DNA of 64,000 nucleotides. Source: an uncultured Pelagibacteraceae bacterium. GTDB lineage: Bacteria; Pseudomonadota; Alphaproteobacteria; Pelagibacterales; Pelagibacteraceae. Shown piece by piece: positions 59,887 through 64,000 of this stretch. Under the pieces are notes generated by a model. It saw nothing but the letters and a program-made list of their open reading frames with translations. It ran no database searches and was not told the DNA's origin. Location of the stretch: contig CABYFB010000005.1 in NCBI GenBank assembly GCA_902518165.1, positions 1-64,000 on the forward strand, written 5' to 3'. The translations under genes and the position numbers were made by a program. How positions within the stretch are numbered: the first letter of the stretch is position 1; every line of letters begins with the position of its first letter.

Positions 59887-60624
59887 ATGACTCCTAAAGA
59901 CAAAGTAATTCATATTAAAAGCTGGATATCAGATTATGTAGATTCGATGCCAAAAAAAGCTCAATCTTTAGTAATTGGTATTTCTGGTGGAATAGACTCT
60001 TCAGTCTCAAGCACATTAAGTGCAATGACAGGTTTAAAAACAATTGTTTTATCAATGCCTATTAAACAAAAATCTGCACAACATGATCTAAGTTTAGCAC
60101 ATCAAGAATGGTTAAAGAAGAATTTTAGCAATGTAGAGGGACACACATTAGAATTAGATAGTTTATTCAAAACATTCGAAGGAACACTAAATAATTTTGG
60201 TAGTGAACACGGGATGGCAAACTCTAGAGCAAGATTAAGAATGACAACGCTTTATCAAGTAGCTGCTGCAAATAACGGAATAGTTGTGGGAACAGGAAAT
60301 AAAGTTGAGGATTTTGGAGTTGGTTTTTATACAAAATATGGTGATGGTGGAGTAGATATTTCTCCAATTGCAGATTGCAATAAAACTGAGGTATGGGAGC
60401 TTGGTAAAGAACTTGGAATTTTAAAAGAGATTATTGATGCTCCTCCTACAGACGGTTTATGGGATGATGGTCGTACTGATGAGGGACAGCTTGGTCTGTC
60501 ATATAAAGAATTAGAAGAAGCAATGGATAATGAAAATTCTGTAAATCGAGATAAATATAATTCAATTCGAAGTACAAATTTGCATAAAATGGAACCTATT
60601 CCAGTATGCAAAATTCCTAATTAA
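59887..60624 (+). CDS. nadE: NAD synthetase (ammonia-dependent form)
   Basis: Amidates deamido-NAD in the last step of NAD synthesis. The 245-residue single-domain protein has the ATP pyrophosphatase P-loop SGGIDSS at 33-39, the NSRARLRMTTLYQVA block, VVGTGNKVEDFGVGFYTKYGDGG, and the LWDDGRTDEGQLGLSYKELE C-terminal region. There is no N-terminal glutaminase (nitrilase) domain, so it should use free ammonia. Set between the DAHP synthase and cysS genes. Confidence 0.94.
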   Translation: MTPKDKVIHIKSWISDYVDSMPKKAQSLVIGISGGIDSSVSSTLSAMTGLKTIVLSMPIKQKSAQHDLSLAHQEWLKKNFSNVEGHTLELDSLFKTFEGTLNNFGSEHGMANSRARLRMTTLYQVAAANNGIVVGTGNKVEDFGVGFYTKYGDGGVDISPIADCNKTEVWELGKELGILKEIIDAPPTDGLWDDGRTDEGQLGLSYKELEEAMDNENSVNRDKYNSIRSTNLHKMEPIPVCKIPN

Positions 60625-60669
60625 TCAAATACATTCACAAATCCACAATTTAGGTATATTCCTAGTTGT

Positions 60670-62031
60670 ATGGCTAAAGATATATTTTTAACTAATAGTC
60701 TAGGTGGTAAGAAAGAAAAATTTACTCCCAAAAATGAAAAATCCATAGGCATGTATGTTTGTGGTCCTACAGTTTATGACGATCCACATATTGGTAATGC
60801 AAGACCATTAGTTGTTTTTGATATTCTGTATAAAATTTTAAAAAATAGATATGGATCAACATCTGTAAAATATATCAGAAATATAACAGACATAGATGAC
60901 AAAATAATTAAAGCATCTAATGATCAAAATATTTCTATAAACGACTTAACTTCAAAAATTACTGAGAATTTTCATAAAGATTGTAATTACTTAAAATGTG
61001 AAAAACCAAATAGCGAACCAAAGGCAACAGAAAATATAAAACAAATGATTCAAATGATCGCAGAACTAGAGAAAAAAGGATTTGCATATTTAAAGGATAA
61101 ACATGTTTATTTTGAAGTTAAAAAATTTAGTGATTATGGAAAACTATCTAATAAAAAGTTAGATGAATTAATAGCTGGATCACGAGTAGAGGTTTCAGAA
61201 ATAAAAAAAAATCCTGAAGATTTTGTATTATGGAAACCATCAACAGACAAAGAGCCATCATGGGATTCTCCTTGGGGCAAAGGTAGACCAGGTTGGCATC
61301 TAGAATGTTCGGTTATGTCAAAAAGATATTTAGGGGAAGAATTTGATATTCATGGGGGTGGTAGAGACTTGATTTTTCCTCATCATGAAAATGAGATTGC
61401 TCAATCAAGATGTGCAAATGAAACAAATTCATTTGCAAATTATTGGGTTCATAACGGATTTATAACACTTTCTAATGAAAAAATGGCAAAATCTCAGGGA
61501 AACATATTAAAAATAAAAGATTTTAAAAATAAATATAATGGTCAAGTTTTAAGATTAGCATTAATCAGTGCTCACTATAGACAAGGATTAGATTGGAATG
61601 AAAAACTAATATTAGATTGTGAAAAGACTTTAAGTAAATGGTACTCAGTCTACTCAGATGTTAAAAAAAGTAAAATTTTACCAGATGAATTATTAGCTCC
61701 TTTATATGATGATTTAAATACTCCTGGTTATATTGCAAATTTACATTCTTTATATAGCAACGCTTCAAGTGGAACGAACGAAGATAGAGCAACTTTTGTA
61801 AAAGCTTGTAACTTTATAGGTTTATTAACTGATACTCCAGAAGAGTGGCTACAAACAAAAAAAAATACAATTTCTCTTTCAGAAGATGAAATTAATTCAA
61901 AAATAGTTGAGAGAAATAAAGCAAGAGAAGAAAAAAATTATGAATTAGCTGATAAAATTAGGAAAGATCTTTTAGATAAGGGTATTTTAATTGAAGATAA
62001 AAATGGTACAACCTCGTGGAAATTAAAATGA
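60670..62031 (+). CDS. cysS: Cysteinyl-tRNA synthetase
   Basis: Charges tRNA-Cys. The 453-residue class I synthetase has MYVCGPTVYDDPHIGNARP (zinc Cys31, HIGN at 40-43), the zinc ligands in GWHLECSVMS and FPHHENEIAQS, and a KMSKS motif that reads KMAKS in SNEKMAKSQGN. The DALR-like anticodon region occupies the C-terminus. It overlaps cimA by 4 bp (ATGA). The Ser-to-Ala change in KMSKS is seen in some cysS genes and should not abolish activity. Confidence 0.96.
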   Translation: MAKDIFLTNSLGGKKEKFTPKNEKSIGMYVCGPTVYDDPHIGNARPLVVFDILYKILKNRYGSTSVKYIRNITDIDDKIIKASNDQNISINDLTSKITENFHKDCNYLKCEKPNSEPKATENIKQMIQMIAELEKKGFAYLKDKHVYFEVKKFSDYGKLSNKKLDELIAGSRVEVSEIKKNPEDFVLWKPSTDKEPSWDSPWGKGRPGWHLECSVMSKRYLGEEFDIHGGGRDLIFPHHENEIAQSRCANETNSFANYWVHNGFITLSNEKMAKSQGNILKIKDFKNKYNGQVLRLALISAHYRQGLDWNEKLILDCEKTLSKWYSVYSDVKKSKILPDELLAPLYDDLNTPGYIANLHSLYSNASSGTNEDRATFVKACNFIGLLTDTPEEWLQTKKNTISLSEDEINSKIVERNKAREEKNYELADKIRKDLLDKGILIEDKNGTTSWKLK

Positions 62032-63629
62032 GCAAAGAAAAAATCTATATATTTGATACAACTCTTAGAGATGGGGCACAAACTCAAGGAGTAGACTTTT
62101 CATTAAATGAAAAAGAAAAAATTGCTAAATCTTTGGATAATTTAGGAGTTGATTACATAGAAGGCGGTTGGCCAGGAGCAAATCCAACTGATACAGAATT
62201 TTTTAACATGAATCATAATTTTAAAAATTCAAACCTTACAGCTTTTGGTATGACTAAAAAATCAGAGCATAGTGCAAAAAATGACCCAATGTTGTCATCC
62301 CTGATTAATTCAAAGAGTTCATCAGTTTGTTTATTTGGTAAAAGTTGGGATTTTCATGTGGATGTTGCCCTAGGTATTTCAAACGATCAAAATTTAGAAA
62401 ATATTAGCGAGAGTGCAAAGCATATAGTTAATTCAGGTAAAGAATTTATGTTTGATGCTGAACATTTTTTTGATGGTTATAAATCAAATCCTGAATATGC
62501 AATATCATGTTTAAAAGCAGCACATGATAATGGCGCAAGATGGATTGTTTTATGTGATACTAATGGAGGGACATTACCTCACGAAATTTCTAAAATCGTT
62601 GAAGAGGTATCAAAACATATACCTGGTAAAAATCTTGGAATTCATGCTCACAACGATACCGAAAATGCAGTTGCTAATAGTTTAGTAGCTGTCCAAGCAG
62701 GAGTAAGGCAGGTTCAGGGTACAATTAATGGACTAGGAGAAAGATGTGGTAATGCAAATTTAATGTCTTTAATCCCAACTTTTTTTTTAAAAAAAGATTT
62801 TTCAGACAAATATGAAATTAATATTAAACCTGAAAACATTAAAAATTTAACTCAATGTTCAAGATTATTAGATGAAATATTGAATAGAAAACCTAACAAA
62901 CATTTACCTTATGTGGGCGCTTCTGCATTTTCACACAAAGGTGGAATGCATGTATCAGCTGTACAAAAAGATCCAAAAACTTATGAACATATTAATCCTG
63001 ATGAAGTAGGTAATGCTAGGAATATTGTTGTTTCTGATCAATCAGGTCAATCTAATATAATGTCTAGATTAAATGCAATTGGTATTAATATTAAAAAAGA
63101 CGATCCAAAAATTAAAAAACTTCTTCACGAAGTAAAAGATAGAGAGTTCATAGGATATAGTTACGATGGTGCTGATGCATCTTTTGAGCTTTTAGCTAGA
63201 AGATTGATGGGTGAAATACCAAGATATATTTCAATTAATGAATATGATGTTTCTGTTAAGAAAGATTCTACTGGAGAAGTAATATCATTTGCAAAAGCAA
63301 AACTTGAGGTGGATGGTCATGAAATATTATGTGAAGGTGAGGGTAACGGACCTGTTAATGCTTTAGATAATGCAATTAGAAAAAATGTAAATAAACTTGA
63401 AAAGTACTCAGAATACTTAAAAGATCTAAAATTAGTTGATTATAAAGTTAGAATTTTAAATACAGGAACTGGAGCTGTTACTAGAGTTTCAATAGAAAGT
63501 GCAGACTCAAAACATGGTAATTGGTTTACTATAGGAGTTTCTCCAAATATTATTGATGCATCTTTTAAAGCTCTAGTTGATAGTTTAGACTACAAGCTAT
63601 TTAAGGATAATGCTCCTGCAAGTACTTGA
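62028..63629 (+). CDS. cimA: (R)-citramalate synthase
   Basis: Condenses pyruvate and acetyl-CoA to citramalate, the threonine-independent entry to isoleucine. The 533-residue protein (ATG at 62028, overlapping cysS by 4 bp) is an HMGL-like barrel followed by a LeuA-type dimer/regulatory domain. FDTTLRDGAQTQGVDFS near the start, GVDYIEGGWPGANPTD, NLGIHAHNDTENAVANSL and TINGLGERCGNANL are CimA-type rather than LeuA-type. It is followed with a one-base overlap (TGATG) by a partial methyltransferase gene. Confidence 0.92.
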   Translation: MSKEKIYIFDTTLRDGAQTQGVDFSLNEKEKIAKSLDNLGVDYIEGGWPGANPTDTEFFNMNHNFKNSNLTAFGMTKKSEHSAKNDPMLSSLINSKSSSVCLFGKSWDFHVDVALGISNDQNLENISESAKHIVNSGKEFMFDAEHFFDGYKSNPEYAISCLKAAHDNGARWIVLCDTNGGTLPHEISKIVEEVSKHIPGKNLGIHAHNDTENAVANSLVAVQAGVRQVQGTINGLGERCGNANLMSLIPTFFLKKDFSDKYEINIKPENIKNLTQCSRLLDEILNRKPNKHLPYVGASAFSHKGGMHVSAVQKDPKTYEHINPDEVGNARNIVVSDQSGQSNIMSRLNAIGINIKKDDPKIKKLLHEVKDREFIGYSYDGADASFELLARRLMGEIPRYISINEYDVSVKKDSTGEVISFAKAKLEVDGHEILCEGEGNGPVNALDNAIRKNVNKLEKYSEYLKDLKLVDYKVRILNTGTGAVTRVSIESADSKHGNWFTIGVSPNIIDASFKALVDSLDYKLFKDNAPAST

Positions 63630-64000
63630 TGTCATTTAAGAATATAACTTTCATTTTACATAAACCTCAATTGTCAGAAAATATAGGAGCTTGTGCTAGA
63701 GCTATAAAAAACTTTAATTTTAGTAATCTTTCAATTGTTAATCCAAAACCCTCATTTCCAAATGATAAAATTATTGCAACATCTGTAGGGGCAAAGGATA
63801 TTATTAAAAAAGCAAAAGTATATGAAAATTTAGAAACATCATTAAGTAATTTGGATATATTAGTTGCAACATCTGCAAGATTTAGAAATAAAAATATTAA
63901 ACATATATCAATAACTGATCTAAATAAGATTAATTACAAAAAAAAGGTTGGTTTTCTTTTTGGATCAGAAGCATCTGGATTATCAAATAATGAAGTTAGT
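63629..64000 (+). CDS. TrmJ-like tRNA/rRNA 2'-O-methyltransferase, partial
   Basis: The first 124 codons of a SpoU/TrmH-family (SPOUT) methyltransferase, cut by the window end. The opening SFKNITFILHKPQLSENIGACARAIKNF and the later GFLFGSEASGLSNNEVS motif 2 are those of TrmJ, which methylates position 32 of tRNAs; the AdoMet-binding C-terminal knot lies outside. The ATG overlaps the cimA stop as TGATG, so the genes are coupled. Call of family firm, exact member likely TrmJ. Confidence 0.9.
   Translation, partial: MSFKNITFILHKPQLSENIGACARAIKNFNFSNLSIVNPKPSFPNDKIIATSVGAKDIIKKAKVYENLETSLSNLDILVATSARFRNKNIKHISITDLNKINYKKKVGFLFGSEASGLSNNEVS

Noticed and set aside
60327-60611. Open frame of 94 codons on the minus strand inside nadE
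   Set aside because: Ser- and Pro-rich translation is the shadow of conserved NadE codons; no independent support.
1-64000. CRISPR array, insertion sequence, prophage or integrative element
   Set aside because: No regularly spaced direct repeats, transposase, integrase, terminase or cas-like products were found; gene density and base composition are uniform across the window.

Overview
The window looks like a piece of a SAR11-type alphaproteobacterial chromosome (Candidatus Pelagibacter or a close relative). This rests on the strong A+T bias, nearly continuous coding with most gaps below 100 bp, many 1-8 bp stop/start overlaps (TAATG, ATGA), and a gene set typical of a streamlined marine heterotroph: ABC, TRAP and tripartite tricarboxylate (TTT) uptake systems, a dimethylglycine dehydrogenase-like flavoprotein, acrylyl-CoA reductase, the methylcitrate cycle and class II DAHP synthase. 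I see no insertion sequence, prophage, CRISPR array or rRNA, and no gap above 300 bp lacks a feature. The assignment to SAR11 is from familiarity with these families, not from a database search.

Layout. 1-3.1 kb: hisI (minus), folE, acuI and a LysR regulator. 3.1-9.6 kb: a ferric-iron ABC operon behind tandem Fur-like boxes, with an overlooked 57-residue Cys-rich ORF and an attenuator-like hairpin between binding protein and permease, followed by an FAD/GcvT two-domain demethylating dehydrogenase. 9.6-12.7 kb: a minus-strand block of DMT transporter, tartrate/isopropylmalate-type dehydrogenase and GMP reductase. 12.7-15.5 kb: a plus-strand set of fluoroacetate-type dehalogenase, TauD-type dioxygenase, AEC transporter, a Lys-rich micro-ORF and a CAU tRNA. 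15.6-21.3 kb: a polyamine/methylthioadenosine island (apt, mtnP, mtnA, a fused class II aldolase/short-chain dehydrogenase and a fused SpeD-SpeE), followed by a basic-amino-acid ABC importer that lacks an ATPase and a nitrilase-family hydrolase (to 24.3 kb). 24.3-26.6 kb: a circularly permuted ATP-grasp protein and a divergent proteasome-type protease. 26.6-34.1 kb: envelope and transport genes (two glycosyltransferases, an AbrB-family membrane protein, a TTT system). 34.2-39.5 kb: small enzymes, a secreted HExxH protein, an MFS transporter and rpoZ.

39.5-45 kb holds a probable malonate module: a family III CoA-transferase divergent from dctPQM and malonyl-CoA decarboxylase. Then come dusA, a TauE/SafE exporter and phosphomannomutase. 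48.3-51.7 kb is the class I ribonucleotide reductase operon with a pair of NrdR boxes spaced 31 bp. 51.7-55.2 kb is prpDBC on the minus strand. 55.2-64 kb is housekeeping: gph, a half-length GlmU (acetyltransferase domain only), glmS, class II DAHP synthase, nadE, cysS, cimA and the start of a TrmJ-like methyltransferase cut by the window edge.

How the genes may work together. SpeD-SpeE produces methylthioadenosine; MtnP releases adenine (salvaged by Apt) and MtnA makes methylthioribulose-1-phosphate; the neighbouring aldolase-dehydrogenase could split and further convert that sugar phosphate, giving a compact DHAP-shunt-like route. AcuI makes propionyl-CoA, which prpCBD can consume. The malonate module would turn imported malonate into acetyl-CoA. 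The pathway links are inferences from family and position; the individual family calls are mostly firm.
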